The notes: a model not told the origin generated them from the sequence alone. Counted from the stretch's first letter, positions 48,661 to 61,443 are shown. The stretch: 64,000 nucleotides of DNA from Mercurialis annua (GCF_937616625.2 NC_065574.1:496001-560000), one strand, 5' to 3'. Numbers and translations are program-made.

Positions 48661-49039
48661 TTGTTGTCTTTAATTACTCTTTAATATATATACATATACT
48701 ATTTAATAATGTATAAGGAAGCATTTAAACTAAATATAAACATATTAAAATGGTTGATTATAAATTATATATTATTATAAAATACTAATAAAATATTATG
48801 CTTGTTAAAATTTAAATTAATTTATTCTAATTAAATTAATACTAGTGTAAATTAAATATTAACTTAAAATAAATTAAGTTAAAATAAATTTATAAATTAA
48901 TGTATTAGAAACACAATTAACTTAATGTCAACTCGATATAAACTCAAAATAAATTATATAAGTTAATTTAGTTGATATAAAGTTAGTTTTTAAAATTATA
49001 ATAAATTACTAAAAAAATTGCTTTAAATTGACATGTAAC

Positions 49040-50650
49040 CTTCATCAAGTTTACATTGAGTTGACATTAGGTTTATATCGAGTTGACATTAGGTTTACGT
49101 TGAGTTGATATTAAGTTACATTTCAAAATTAAAATAATTTACTATTTCGGATTGGCATTAAATTTATACTGAGTTGACATTAGGTTTGCATGCATTGACA
49201 TGAGATTTACACTGAGTTGACATTAGGATTACATTGAATTGGCATTAGGTTTACATTGAGTTGACATTGAGCTGTCATTAAATTGATATTAAGTCGACGT
49301 TGAGTTGATATTAAGTTAATGTTTAAAATTATAATAATTTACTAAAACATTTACTTTGAATTGACATGTAGTTTACATCAATTTTACATTGAGTTTATAT
49401 TAGATTTACATTCACTTGACATTGAGTCGACGTTGAGTTGATATTAAATTTAATTTATATTAAGTTTAAATTGAGTTGATATTAGGTTTATATTGAGTTG
49501 ACATTGAGTCATCATTGAGTCGACATTAGCTTTACATTGAGTTGACATTGAGTCGACATTAGTTTGACATTGAGTCGACGTTCAGTTCTTAAGTTTGCAT
49601 TCAGTTGATATTAATTTACATTTCAAAATTAAAATAATTTACTAAAAAATTACTTTGGATTGAAATTAGGTTTACATTGAGTTGACATTGAGTCGGCATT
49701 AGATTTACATTGAGTTGACATAGAGTCGCCATTAGGCTTACATTGAGTTGACGTTGAGTTATTAAGTTTACATTGAGTTGATATTAATTTACATTTGAAA
49801 ATTAAAATAATTTACTAAAACATTACTTCGAAATGACATTAGGTTTACATTGAGTTGATATTGAGTTGACATTGAGTCGATATTAGGTTTACATTGAGTT
49901 GACATTGAGTTATTAAGTTTACATTGAGTTGATATTAATTTACATTTTAAAATTAAAATAATTTACTAAAAAATTATACATTAGGTTTACATTGAGTTGA
50001 TATTAGGATTACATTGAGTTGACATTGAGTCGACATTGAGTTGATATTAAATTTACATTGAGCTGATATTAAGTTAATTTTTAAAAGTATACTTACTAAA
50101 ATACATTAAATTTACATTGAGTTGACATTAGGTTTACATTGAGTTGATATTGGGTCGTCATTGAGTTGACATTAAGTCCATATTGAGTTGACATTAAATT
50201 TACACAAATTACTGTAATAAAAACTTAAATAATTTACTTTCAATCTACTATAGTTTATTTTTGAAAGTATAAATTATAGAAAAATAATTTTATATAATAA
50301 TATAAAATAATTTCATTTTAAATTTATAATTATTTATCAAAACATTTACTTTGAATTAACATTCAGTGAACATTAAATTTATATTGAATTTATATTGAGT
50401 TCACATTAAGTTTACTTTGAGTTTATATTGAGTTCACATTGAGTTAATATTAAGTTTATATTCAGTTCACTTATATTAAAATTACTTTCGGTTTATTTTA
50501 TTTTAATAAAACCTTAAATAATTTACTTTCAAATTACTATTAGTTTATTTGTTATATTATAAATTACTTTTAATAGTATACATAATGAAGTTGACATTAA
50601 GTTATCATTGAATTGACATTAAGTCGTCATTGAGTTTATATTGAGTTCTT
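49040..50650. repeat. Minisatellite of ACATTGAGTTGACATTAGGT-type units
   Basis: Dozens of degenerate copies of phrases ACATTGAGTTG, ACATTAGGTTT and TGAGTCGACATT, with a higher-order block of about 150-200 bp that includes AAAATTAAAATAATTTACTA. It has no coding potential. Confidence 0.88.
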
Positions 50651-50987
50651 ATTGAGTTTACGCACACCACGGGGGTCCCACTACCACATATCCGACTACG
50701 ACCACTAAACCATTATATTTTTCAATTTTAAAAAGTGAAATATTTTTACTAGTTTTACTTATATATTAATAAATTGTATAAAATATAAACATATGTATAT
50801 TTTATTTTTTTATTGTATAAATATTTAATAAATAAATAAATTTAATTAGACTAATTTAATATTAAACTTATAATAAATTTAATTTAAGTTGATATTTAAT
50901 TTACATTATAAATTAATTTCATTCTAATAAGTTAATTTAAATTTATAATCAGTTATACATATATATTATAGAGTAAATGTTGACAAC

Positions 50988-51062
50988 AATTAGCCTTTGC
51001 CTTAATGGCAAAGCACAACCTCTCTCTTATAAGAGGTCAAGGGTTCAAATCCCCTCAATCCC
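50988..51062 (+). other. tRNA-like sequence, right arm (plus strand)
   Basis: A D-arm-like TTTGCCTTAATGGCAAAG, an anticodon-arm-like CCTCT...AGAGG and a TpsiC-arm-like AAGGGTTCAAATCCCCT with an exact B box (51042-51052) lie in tRNA order. An acceptor stem is not convincing, so a functional tRNA gene is unlikely; a tRNA-derived module is more likely. Confidence 0.55.
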
Positions 51063-51450
51063 AAAATGGTGTTTTATTTAATTTTTAATTATCTAACTAA
51101 AATTGGTCCAACCATTAAAAATGGTTAGACCACAAACCATTAATGGTGGTGGTCCGGCCGTTGACCGGCGTTGACCGCGGTGGTCCGGCCGTTGACCGGC
51201 CAATAATGGTCTGACCGGTGGTGGTTCGGTTTGAATTGGCCCGGTTTATGTAAAATGAGGAGAAATTATTAGGTGTAATGGAAACACAATAGGTAAAATA
51301 CACCATAGGGATAAAATAGTAATCACAACTATTAAAAGGTAGAGATGAAAAGAATCTTTTAAAATTGAGAGATTTTTGCAAAAAAAAAAAAGTTGGGTGA
51401 TTTATACAAACTTTTGAGTTTTTGGGTGATTTGGTGTAATTTTCTCTTAA

Positions 51451-52067
51451 AAAAGGCCTAAAAATATATAAAATTTGTGAAAATACATTTTTCTATAGGA
51501 AAATCCACTCAACAACAACAAAATTTCATTCAATACTTAAAATTTCTCGTTTTGTCCATTTTATATTAAATATTTAACGAATAAGTATTTGTAATATATT
51601 TTTAAAGTATCATATATGTATTGATGAATATTTTATAGGCAAAAATAAAAACGTAAAAAGTGAAAGATCTTTCACTTTTTAAGTAAAGATGAAATATTTA
51701 AATTTAAAACGTACTTCTAAAATTTAAGAATTCTTTTGAATAGTTTTATGGTGAACACTTAAATTTATAACTTTTGAGAACAAATTGCAACTTGTAAATT
51801 TTTGGATAGTTTATATAAACACTAATCCTTGTCTTTGACAAAATGGAAGACAAAGTCATATAATAATAACATCTCCATTATTAGATAAACATATTTATAA
51901 ATCATCCCAACATTTTGTTTAGTGAATAATTATATACTTACAGACAACTCAAATTTAAAACTTTGTTTTCTCACTCTCACCACCACCACCATCACAAACC
52001 ATCAAAACATAAAACATTAAATATTGATAATTATCCAAAACAAGTTTAATTAATATAGTAATCTTGA
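51451..52067. other. Intergenic stretch and 3' flank of the ERF gene
   Basis: AT-rich sequence; the right part is the probable 3' untranslated region of the minus-strand ERF gene. Nothing else recognised. Confidence 0.4.
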
Positions 52068-52838
52068 TTAGAAGAAATGACCCGATGAACCCAAACCAAA
52101 ACCAAAACCACTTTGATTAACCTCACTGTCTGATACTGGCGGCATCCTACTAAACATAGGACTATGAACATACTCACCCGAGTCAAACCCGAAATCGAAC
52201 CCATTCGTCATCGTAGATTGGTCGTCAAATCCATATAAACCTTGACTCATTTCGTAACTCGAATTATCGTACTGAGTCATCATGTTCATGCTAGACAAAT
52301 CAGAAGGAAATGGAGGAAGCTCATCGTTAGTAATAACGGGCCGTTCTCGTTCTCGTTCTTGTTCTTGGCATTGCTGAATAGAACTCGAACAATCCCAAGA
52401 AAATCCCTCGGAGAAGTTAAATTCTTGAAGCTGGTTAAACACGGGCTGAGCTGGTTCGGTCTGGAAATGAGACTGATCAGGAACAAGAAACATGGTACGC
52501 TGCTGTTCTTGCTGCTGTAATGACATTATCTGTAGCTGCTGATCGTCGGGGGAGATAATGGAAGTAACAGAAGAACCGGCGGGAGTATCGGAGTAAACGA
52601 AGTTGGTTCGAGCTCGAGAGCCACGCATGGAGCGAGCAGCTCTGTCGTAAGCTAAAGCAGCTTCCTCGGCTGTATCGAATGTGCCTAACCAATGTCTTTC
52701 TTTAGTTGAAGGGTCTCTTATTTCTGCTGCGTATCTTCCCCATGGCCTTCTTCGAACTCCCAGGAATCTTCCGCCATTGTTGTTGCTTGTGTCTTGTTGG
52801 CTTTGCCTCTTCTTGCTCTTTGAAGGAGATGGATTCAT
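52068..52838 (-). CDS. LEP: AP2/ERF transcription factor, LEAFY PETIOLE type
   Basis: A single-exon 256-residue frame. A basic N-terminus ([10 protein letters not shown]) is followed by one AP2 domain at about 24-81 ([20 protein letters not shown] ... [20 protein letters not shown]), with the Ala and Asp typical of the ERF rather than DREB class. After it come [20 protein letters not shown], a Gln-rich stretch, an acidic segment [11 protein letters not shown] and the C-terminal [16 protein letters not shown]. This combination matches Arabidopsis LEP (At5g13910), and the nearest alternative is its relative PUCHI. The protein is nuclear and binds GCC-type DNA; LEP acts in leaf and petiole development (family knowledge). 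It is intact and of normal length. Confidence 0.92.
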   Translation of the reverse strand: MNPSPSKSKKRQSQQDTSNNNGGRFLGVRRRPWGRYAAEIRDPSTKERHWLGTFDTAEEAALAYDRAARSMRGSRARTNFVYSDTPAGSSVTSIISPDDQQLQIMSLQQQEQQRTMFLVPDQSHFQTEPAQPVFNQLQEFNFSEGFSWDCSSSIQQCQEQERERERPVITNDELPPFPSDLSSMNMMTQYDNSSYEMSQGLYGFDDQSTMTNGFDFGFDSGEYVHSPMFSRMPPVSDSEVNQSGFGFGLGSSGHFF

Positions 52839-53384
52839 AGTGACAGAATTTGATTGATTAATTTTTGTGTTTGATATGTTTTCTTGTGCTGTGTGTTTGT
52901 GTTTGTGTTCGTGTTAGGTGGTTATTTATAGGATTGGCGCCTTGCTCTAATGTTCAAAATTCCTAATGTGTCCCCTCAATTCTTGAATATTCAAAAAGTT
53001 AACACTACTTAAATAATTTTTATTTTTTAGTCCTATGCTAAAAGTGTCTATTGCATCTTCATTTATCTACCTATCATAAACTTAAGTTTGAATTTTTATT
53101 TACTGTGTAGTAGTTGTTTGAATGTATCAATATTCTAAGTTTTATTTTAAACCTCTAATTAAATATTGTTAGCATAAATATCAAGTCTATATTTTTGACT
53201 TTATATTTGAAATGATTTTTGATTTAATTGAATAAATTAAATTGAGCTTAATTTGTGTTATTAGATACTATTTTATGAAATAAGTGTTCAAAATTCTCAT
53301 TTAAAAATAAATTGGATTATCAAACACTACTATATATAACAATTTCAAAACTTTAATATACAATTCTTTCGAGAGTTAATTAAT

Positions 53385-53415
<31 letters not shown>

Positions 53416-53488
53416 ACTTCCTCTAAATTATTAGATTATATAAAACTAAAATTTTCATATTACAATTGGGTGCTCCATACCTCATCCC
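52839..53488. other. Upstream region of the ERF gene
   Basis: It holds the promoter and short leader. A TATTTATAG motif at about 52923-52931 (complement CTATAAATA) is a good TATA box about 90 bases before the ATG. Farther upstream lies AT-rich sequence with an (AT)n tract near 53390-53414. Confidence 0.55.
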
Positions 53489-53703
53489 CAGTGGCAGAAC
53501 CAGAACTCCAACTCAGGAGGGTCAAATTTTTTACATTCGGCTATTTACAAAAATCAAACGGCTGTAAATACGATACAAATTTATAAATCCGCGGTTGTAA
53601 ACCGCCCCTCACATATGTAGGGGTCCCTACTTAAAAACCCAAAAATCTATTATTTTTTAAATTTTTTCCGGCAAGGAGCCGACCCTCCCTAGTTCCGCTC
53701 CTG
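53489..53703. mobile_element. hAT-like MITE, 215 bp
   Basis: Ends CAGTGGCAGAACCAGAACTC and TAGTTCCGCTCCTG are inverted and imperfect. The flanks CTCATCCC (53481-53488) and CTCACCCC (53704-53711) agree at 7 of 8 positions, the target size of hAT elements. Confidence 0.7.
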
Positions 53704-54139
53704 CTCACCCCTCTCTGCTAACTGCTGTAGCCTTGGTGCAATTTTTACAATATGGCTAAAAAGGATATGAGCATCTCTTTGTTTCAAGTCCTTTTTCCCA
53801 AATCTTTGATCAGTTGTTTTTTTTCTCAGAAGAATAAACTTCTACAGTTATTTGCAATCGTTGATTTTAGATGCGTTTAAAGAAAAATTAAGTCTCTAAA
53901 TTTATTCAGTTTGGAATGTGGCAATGTTGATAACGGTGTGGTTGATTTGCAAGCATATAAATTTAATTGTTTTTTAAGGTCACCAACCTAGTATTTATAG
54001 AGTGATTCATAAAAAAATTGTCCTAAAAAGGTTTGTGATTCTTTAAAGTTTCATCACTGTAATAACTACTAGTATATGTTATCTGACTATCTTGTCTCAC
54101 CTTTAAATTAGGAAAAAAATCCCTTAATTAGTTAGGGGT

Positions 54140-54402
54140 TGTTTCAGTTTATTGGCAACTCCTCTTCCGGGGGTGGGTTAAAGTGAATACTAACGGTTTT
54201 GCATTGGAAAATTCATGGTCCTGCTGGAGGTGGTGTTATCTTTGATGTTTAGATTTGCCTTATTTCGATTTATATTATGCTTGTATTTTGGGTTGTTTAG
54301 CATTTTAGATTAAAGTTGAAAGATCATATATTAGTTTTATTATATGACTTTTCAATTGTAATTTACTCTTCATCAATGAATTCTATTTTTGGTAAAAAAA
54401 AT
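54140..54402 (+). pseudogene. 3' remnant of a LINE (RNase H fragment)
   Basis: LFRGWVKVNTNG (54172-54207) and, in a shifted frame, GPAGGGVIFDV resemble the RNase H domain that ends plant L1-type elements (GWVKVNTDG...GxGGVxRD). The fragment ends in TTTTTGGTAAAAAAA, a usual plant LINE 3' end with a short A tail. It is decayed and non-functional. Homologous sequence may extend left to about 53760. Confidence 0.6.
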
Positions 54403-54497
54403 AATTGCTTTTCTATTAATATGGGTGATTTTTGCTATTTTAAAGGATAATTTTTCTATGTTTCATACTTATTTGATACGAACAATTACTAAAATTT

Positions 54498-55246
54498 GAA
54501 TAAAATTTTTCTACAACCTAGGTTGTTGGAAACTCCTACAACTATTGACATGACATCTTTTGAGAGGCCATCTTTAATGCATTTAATATATTTGCAAAAT
54601 TTTAATTTGAGTTCCTATATTTTATTGAAAGTTATATTTTAATTATTTAGACTATTTTATTTTTTCATTTTTCCAACTATATTTCTTATTAACATTTTAT
54701 CATGAATGAAAAATTAAATTAAGAAAACTTAATTTATATATTAATAATAATATAGAATATTATAATTTCGTTTAATAATTTAAAAGTTACTATTATACCC
54801 ATTACCTAAAATTATTTAACTATAACTTACTATAATTTTATAAAATAAAAACGAATGAAATATATACTTATATAAAATAATGTATTATTTAAAAAAAATT
54901 AATAAAAAATATTAGTAGCTTAACTTATAAAAAAAATTATTTGGTTAACTAATTTAATAATTTTTATCAATTTAATTTCAACAATTATTTTATTATCTAC
55001 AACATTACCGTCTAAAATAACTACTAATATATAGAGAATGATTATAAATTGAAAATAAACGATCATACTGCTTACCAGGTTGCAATTTTAAAAGCTGCAA
55101 GTTGTGTGGGTGTGTGTAATGTGAAATATAGGAACTAAAGTTGAAATTTTGCAAATATTAGATGTATTAAAGATAGACATTAAAAAAATGCCATGTCAAT
55201 GGTTGTAAGAGTTTACTACAACCAAGGTTGTAGGAAAATTTTATTC
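54498..55246. mobile_element. Mutator-like MITE, 749 bp, 9-bp duplication
   Basis: GAATAAAATTTTTCTACAAC on the left pairs with GTTGTAGGAAAATTTTATTC on the right, and pairing continues for over 100 bases. CTAAAATTT is duplicated perfectly at 54489-54497 and 55247-55255. Non-coding. Confidence 0.87.
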
Positions 55247-55344
55247 CTAAAATTTTACCAAATAAATTATACTCCCTCCGTCCCGTTTAAGAAGGGACAA
55301 ATGAGTTTTGCACAAACATTAATAAAATAAGACAATATTTTATT

Positions 55345-57104
55345 GGCTTAATTATCAAAAAATGCCAAACCTATACGTTTTGTGTCAATTATAGCCAAAC
55401 CTTTAAAAATCACCAGATTTAGCCAAACCTTATATGTTCTGTTTCTTTTTTAGCCATTTTTGAATCGAACCGGTTTTTTTGACAACGTGTCGTCCATGTC
55501 ACCGCCAACTAAGCAATTGGCTGGCATGTCAGCTGAAATATTTAAATAAGGTTTGGCTATAACTGACACAAAATGCATAAGTTTGGTATTTTTTGATGAA
55601 TAAAACTGATTTTAAAATTAAATAATTAAATGATTAATTATATTATAATAAAATTTATATATATTTAAAAAATAATATTTTTATTTAACGCTAATTAAAA
55701 TTAATTTATTTTTACTAAAATTAAATAATTATAATATTTTTTTTACATATTTGAGGGATATATAATTAATTTAAATTCTAATAAAAACAAAAAATGTCAT
55801 ATTCATCTTAAAATTTATTTTTTTAAATTCCAGTCGTCGATTCTTTGACACCGCCGTTTGAGACCCAATTGTTCGTCTTCCGACGAACAATCTGAGAGTA
55901 ATATACACAACAAACATACGACAGTGTTCATAAGTTAACTATACACATATAAATATAAAAATAATGAACAAAAGGTCAACACACCCCCTGAACTTGTGAC
56001 ACGGGGTCATCTAGCCCAATTTATATTTTTTTGAGCAACTAACCCCAAAACTCTTCATTTTTGGGTCAAATAACCCAATAATTTATATTTTTATTTTAAA
56101 AAACAGATTTAGGATAATTATATCGCAACAATTAGGGAAGTATTTAATTATTTTTTTGCATCTCTCACTTTCGATTTGTATTTTAAGCGTTTTAAAAATA
56201 CAATTATGGGTTACTTGACCCGAAAATAAAGAGTTTTGGGGTTAGTTGCTCAAAAAAGTATAAATTTGATTAGATTATCCCGTGACACAAGTTTAGGGGG
56301 TGCGTTGACCCTTTGTTCTAAAAATATTTACTGAATAGACTGTTTATTTAAAGGACGAGTTTAATTATTTTTTCATTTTTTTCTTTAAAAAGTGAAGCTC
56401 ATTGTGGTGTAATCAATATATATCATGATGTTTATAAGCATAAACGCATATGTCATTTTGCTCGGCATAGCCAAAAAATTACCTTAATTTTATACATAAC
56501 TATTTTATTTATTACCTAAATCCAGTCATAACAAGATCTCAACAACATTAAAAATACTAAATCAAGTTCAAGATCATCATAAACATTAAATCCTTTCACC
56601 AAATTTAATTCAATATCAATTTCTAAGTAATACGTTAATTTATTTTTTTAATTACATATTCATTAAAATTTATTATAATATAAATTTATTAGATTTAATT
56701 AGGTTTAATAAAAAATTAAAATTAATTTTAATTAGTATTAAATAGAAACTATTAATTATTTTTAAATATATATAAATTTCATAAATGATATAATTAATTT
56801 ACTAATTATTAAATTTAAAAATTGGCTTGAATTTAAAATTAGGTTTATTCACCCAAAAAATACCAAATCTATATTTTTGTGTCAATTATAGCCAAACCTT
56901 ATTTAAATATTTTAGCTGTCATGCCAGCCAATTGCATAGTTGGCAGTGACGTGGACGACACGGTGTCAAAAAAACCGGTTCGATTCAAAAATGGCTAAAA
57001 AAAGAAACAGAACATGTAAGGTTTGGCTAAATCTGGTGATTTTTAAAGGTTTGGCTATAATTGACACAAAACATATAGGTTTGGCATTTTTTGGTGATTA
57101 AGCC
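55345..57104. mobile_element. GGCTTA-family Mutator-like element inside the Stowaway
   Basis: Arms of about 260 bp (55345-55607 and 56846-57104) begin GGCTTAATTATCAAAAAATG and end CACCAAAAAATGCC in inverse, with TATTTTATT duplicated at 55336-55344 and 57105-57113. Each arm is itself nearly palindromic, so the element looks like two MITE copies joined by an AT-rich middle. The middle carries a further insertion at about 55966. Confidence 0.87.
55966..56318. mobile_element. Innermost inverted-repeat element
   Basis: GAACAAAAGGTCAACACACC and the right end GGTGCGTTGACCCTTTGTTC are inverted. About 100 bases pair in each arm (GAGCAACTAACCCCAAAACTC). The flanks TAAAAATAA/TAAAAATAT match at 8 of 9, so a 9-bp target duplication is likely. 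Confidence 0.75.
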
Positions 57105-57324
57105 TATTTTATTTTGTCATGTCTACCCTTATTAATTAGTATAGTTTCTCCTAATAATAGTATAAATGTATTGTAAATTGAGTCGCATTTAATACATATT
57201 GGAATAACTAAAGAGATAAAAGTGGAAGTTCAATATAAATTGGCACAGAAAACACGATATAGCCTTTTTAGATGGGACAAAAAAAAATGGGATATGTCCC
57301 TTTTTAAACGGGACGGAGGGAGTA

Positions 57325-59950
57325 TGTATTATTGTCTATCACTTTCTTTTTTTTGAAGTGCTATTATATCACTTATTAGCCATCACATATCAACTATCAA
57401 TAATAATTATTAGCAACAGTTAGGCTTAGGCCAAACAAATTCTAAGAGTAGTTTCTCACACAAAATAAAATACTACGGCATTTAAAAAGATAAAAGAAAT
57501 ACATATGATAATTTAGTTACAAATAATGGAAAGATTAAGAAAATTAAAAGTCGGTTGACATGATTAAAGATCTCAAAAACTCATCATTAGCATGTTCATT
57601 TAGATACCTTGTTAATAATTATTCTGTAATCAAATGCTACTTTTTAATTTTGCATTAAGAAATAGTGTGCAATATGTCCATTTATGGGGTAATTTCATAC
57701 AGTCCAAAAGCTGGTACATGTGATTGTCTATTTATCAATAAAATCATGCATGAATTGAGAACTAATCATGGGCACTACACTCAATCTAACCAAATATATA
57801 CTAAGAAAAAAATTCAATCATAAGCTCAAACTTCATACACCAATTAAAATCATTGCAAATCTAAAAGCATGCTGTAAAAGGGTAGATAAAAAAATATTGG
57901 GGCACATCATATTAAAATCATTACCTTGAAATAAATATATACATCTTTGTGAAATCATTTACAACTTGTTGATATTATTCATGTCACATTCCAAATGATT
58001 TCATCATATAATCAAAAATTTAATTTCACATATTCACTTTATTATTCAAAAACATGACCTATAATATTTGAATTAGAAATTAATGCAACGACCGTTTAAT
58101 AGTTTTATTTGAAACGATACGATCAATTCCTTTCGACTTACTTATCCATTTGCTAGTCTTATCAAAACAATTTAACCCTTTTATGATAACTCCATTAATG
58201 ATTATTATCGTTATGAATCATGCAGTCAATAATTAAAGATATTTTCAAAACTTAAATTAGATTGTCTAATCTCCTAAAGTATATTAAACCTCACAATTGA
58301 ATAATGAAGGGGGCTATCATGAGTATAACATCTCCTTAGATACAATCTCACATGGCCTACACAATCAATTGCATAAGATATATGCCTGATTCATGTATAT
58401 TCCCCTCCTACTCTTCTCACAATACCTATTATTTAACACATAATTATCATAATGAAATTAAAAGTTCATAAGAAGATGATTTTGATTAATGAGTGGATCA
58501 TCAAGTAGTAATGCTTAGTTATAAATTTATATTGCTTTAAACTCCATATCTTGTGACATTACATATATGTGCCATTTTATACAACACACTATTATATATT
58601 TGAAGAAGATAAAATTTATTAATTGGTGAGTTTTAAACAATCATTGGGAAGCCATGTGCTTTTCCAATTTAAGCCTGATTAATTCAATGATAAGCACCAC
58701 AACCCTCTTTATTAACATAAAATGTTTTTTAATTGCCTTCATGTTCCAGTTATTTATTTACTAAATAAAATTTGAATCGTATCTTTGTTTTTCAAACGGG
58801 ACGAAGAAGAATTTATGTGAAGGAATTAAAAGGAGGAAAACCAAGCAATATTGGGTTGCATGTGATGGATACACATAGCTTATTAGGTATCTTTTGCGAA
58901 GAATTCAATGACTAGGCATAATGTGTTAAAGGCCAAAACTTGCAAAAATATGGTAAGCTTTTGACTAATTGTCCCACATTATGGTCCATCAGTTTATGGT
59001 TTTATTAGTATAACGATTTTTTAATGATAAATATGTTGTCTTATTCCTAATTATCAATGTAAAGTAATTAATTGCATATTACTACAATTCTTTTTCTAAG
59101 ATATTAAAAGAAAAGAATTATTAAAGATGGTATTTTCTACTATTATTTTGTTTTTTTTGTCTATTTTACTAATTTACAATTTAATGAACATGATAATAAT
59201 TCATCTAATGATGAAAAATTATACTTTGTAACAAATAAAATAACCATAAAAGATACCTTAATAAATTTTTTTTATATATATATATTGAACTGCATGTTAG
59301 GAATACCATTACAAATTTTTATTGATTACTAATCTAAATTAATGGACTACCCATCTATTCGTCTCTAAATAATAGATCATAAATTGTCGAGCAATATACA
59401 TTTCGTTTGTTAATTTTGTGATTGTTTTTGTTGATTATTTTCTATTAAGTACTAATTAATTTTTGGTTTTTCACACAAATGCATGTTAAAATGAATTTCT
59501 CGCATAGTTTCATCTTAATGTGTTTTTTCTTCTATGAATATTATTGATTCTTTCTAACTATGCGAAGCTACGAAATAAAAGGGAAATTTGGTCTTTTAAG
59601 ATAGTGTAGGTCAAAATAAACCTAAGAAATTAATAAAAGGATTAGTGCAAGTTCTATTGGGATTTGAATTGTTAAGATAAGACACTGTCCTTTAATAGGA
59701 TTTTCTTCTGAAATTATTCAGTTTTTTGTCCTCTTCGAAAGTTGCTAATTTAGATGTCTATTAATGGACCTTAATTAGTCAATATTCTTATTATATTACA
59801 TTTGTATAATCTCACTCTTACATTCTTACCAGACATTAACACATGCATAGATCCCTTGTACATATTGCAAATGAAACTCTTCGTAATTTTTGAAAAGAAA
59901 TGTGGAAAATATATCTATTTTAAAAGAATAGCTCGTATTTTAAATAATTA
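57325..59950. other. Gene-free stretch, nothing recognised
   Basis: About 2.6 kb of AT-rich sequence without coding-like frames, tRNA genes, familiar microRNA mature sequences or obvious repeats. It could hold distal regulatory sequence for the ERF gene, but nothing in the sequence shows this. Confidence 0.45.
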
Positions 59951-61443
59951 TTCATAAATTATCAATGATAGAAACGTAATTAAATTTAGATCTAATGTCG
60001 AGTGTCGTCACTGATGTATTTTATAATTAGGCCGAATATACAAAAAAACCCCTGAATTTTTTAAGAAAGTGCAAGACAGCCCTTTTACTTTTTCCTGACT
60101 CAAATCGACCCCTGAATTTTATTTTTTTCGAACAAAAAACTCCTTCCGTCCAAAATCTCCGTTAAATGATGACGTGGCACATAAGGAAAAAGTTTTAGAA
60201 TATCCTTAATGTATAAAAGACTTACCAATTTTATACTTATGAACATTTTTAATCATTTTCACACTCTTATTCACTTAAAAACCTCTAAAGAAAACCTAAT
60301 TAATTTTCATCCTAATTAATTCTAATAAAACACTAATGAGACTTAATTGAAAAAAATGAATTAATTTTCAAATCGCCGCCGACTACCGAATCCACCGCCG
60401 GAACCCGCCGCAACCGTCCCATTCAATTTTTTTTTATTTTTTTCAATCCTCTTTTGAGAATGAACAAGATCTTATTTATCCTCAAAAGAGGATGAACAGA
60501 TTCATCCTCAAATGAACAAGGTCTGCTCATCCTCTTTGAGAGGATGAACATTGTTCATCCTTTCAAAGAGCATTAAAAATTTAAAAAAATTGATTTTTTT
60601 GATAAATTTTTAAAAAAATTAGTTGAATTCCGATTAATTTTTAACGTATCTAATTAGATTTCTATTGGTTTGAATGGACTTCGATGTGTTTAATTAGATT
60701 TTTATTTGTTTTAATTGTGTTTAATTAGGTTTCAATGTATATTTGTTTTAATTGTATTTCAAAGTATTTAATTAGTTTTCGATTGGTTTAATTGAGTTTT
60801 AAGTGGTTTTAACTTATTATTTTATTTAATTATAGATATTTAAAAGAAAAAGATGGTGAAATGTGTTAAAAGAAAATTATAAGTATAAATTTGGTAAGTT
60901 TTTCGAACATTAAGTCTGTTTTTGAACTTTTTGCATATGTGCCCTTCATCATTTAACAGAAATTTTGGACGGAAGGGGTTTTTTGTTCGAAAAAAAAATT
61001 GAGGGGTCGTTTTGGACCACAAAAAAGTAAAAGGGCTGTCTTGTACTTTTATGAAAAGTTCAGGGATTTTTTTGTACCTTCAGCCTTATAATTAAGAAGA
61101 CTAACTTTAAATTTTAGCAATATCTCAACTATTCATTTTTAAGTTTTAAAAATTCAAATTATAGAATAGACTATAATTTAATTGATGTATAATTATATCA
61201 AAAAACATTATCTTTCTATCTGTCTCGCAATAGTTTATCAAAATTTCAATACATATTTTAACTTGTTAAAAACTAAAATAAACATTTGAAATCTATGTAG
61301 CTAATATTTTTGAAAGATGAATTAATATATAATCAAAGATTATCATAATTATCATAATTATAAAAAAGTTTACAATTTATAATTATAATTAAGTATAAGT
61401 AATGGTGTAGTAGAATGTGGAGAATGAAGAAAGTGGTAATGTA
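59951..61443. repeat. Tandem duplication, left copy, interrupted by a transposon
   Basis: 59951-60029 and 61095-61443 together match 61444-61840 with modest divergence (TTCATAAATTATCAATGATA through GAATGAAGAAAGTGGTAATG). The copy is interrupted by the Mutator-like element at 60030. Confidence 0.85.
60030..61085. mobile_element. Mutator-like element, 1,056 bp, 9-bp duplication
   Basis: GGCCGAATATACAAAAAAAC and the right end (GTACCTTCAGCC) are inverted over about 150 bases (AAGACAGCCCTTTTACTTTT). TTATAATTA is duplicated at 60021-60029 and 61086-61094. Inside is a CCGCCG-rich block (60365-60420) and a short GAGGATGAACA repeat (60440-60570). No transposase. Confidence 0.92.

Larger units (their letters stand above)
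48125..51450. mobile_element. Large inverted-repeat element with GC block, tRNA-like arms and minisatellite
   Basis: The left arm reads ACACAAATCCCC, GCAAAAATCTCTCAA, then a GC-rich GGTCAAC block (48380-48556), then a tRNA-like segment. The right arm holds the same items in mirror order: tRNA-like (50988-51062), GC block (51140-51230), GAGATTTTTGC and GGTGTAATTTT. The centre is a 1.6-kb minisatellite. No perfect target duplication could be found in the A-rich flanks. Non-coding. Confidence 0.65.
55272..57322. mobile_element. Stowaway-like MITE, carrying nested elements
   Basis: Termini CTCCCTCCGTCCCGTTTAA and its inverted copy at the right end are classic Stowaway (Tc1/mariner) ends, flanked by TA on both sides (55270-55271 and 57323-57324). 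Its own sequence is about 280 bp; the rest is the element inserted at 55345. Confidence 0.9.

Noticed and set aside
49040..50650. CRISPR-like regularly repeated array
   Set aside because: Units are degenerate and contiguous, without unique spacers, and the sequence is plant nuclear DNA.
50988..51062. Functional tRNA gene
   Set aside because: The B box is exact and D- and anticodon-like arms exist, but the acceptor stem does not pair and the segment recurs inverted in the other arm of a transposon.
57325..59950. Hidden gene or microRNA precursor
   Set aside because: No familiar mature microRNA sequence, stable long hairpin or coding-like frame was seen by eye; a folding scan could still overturn this.
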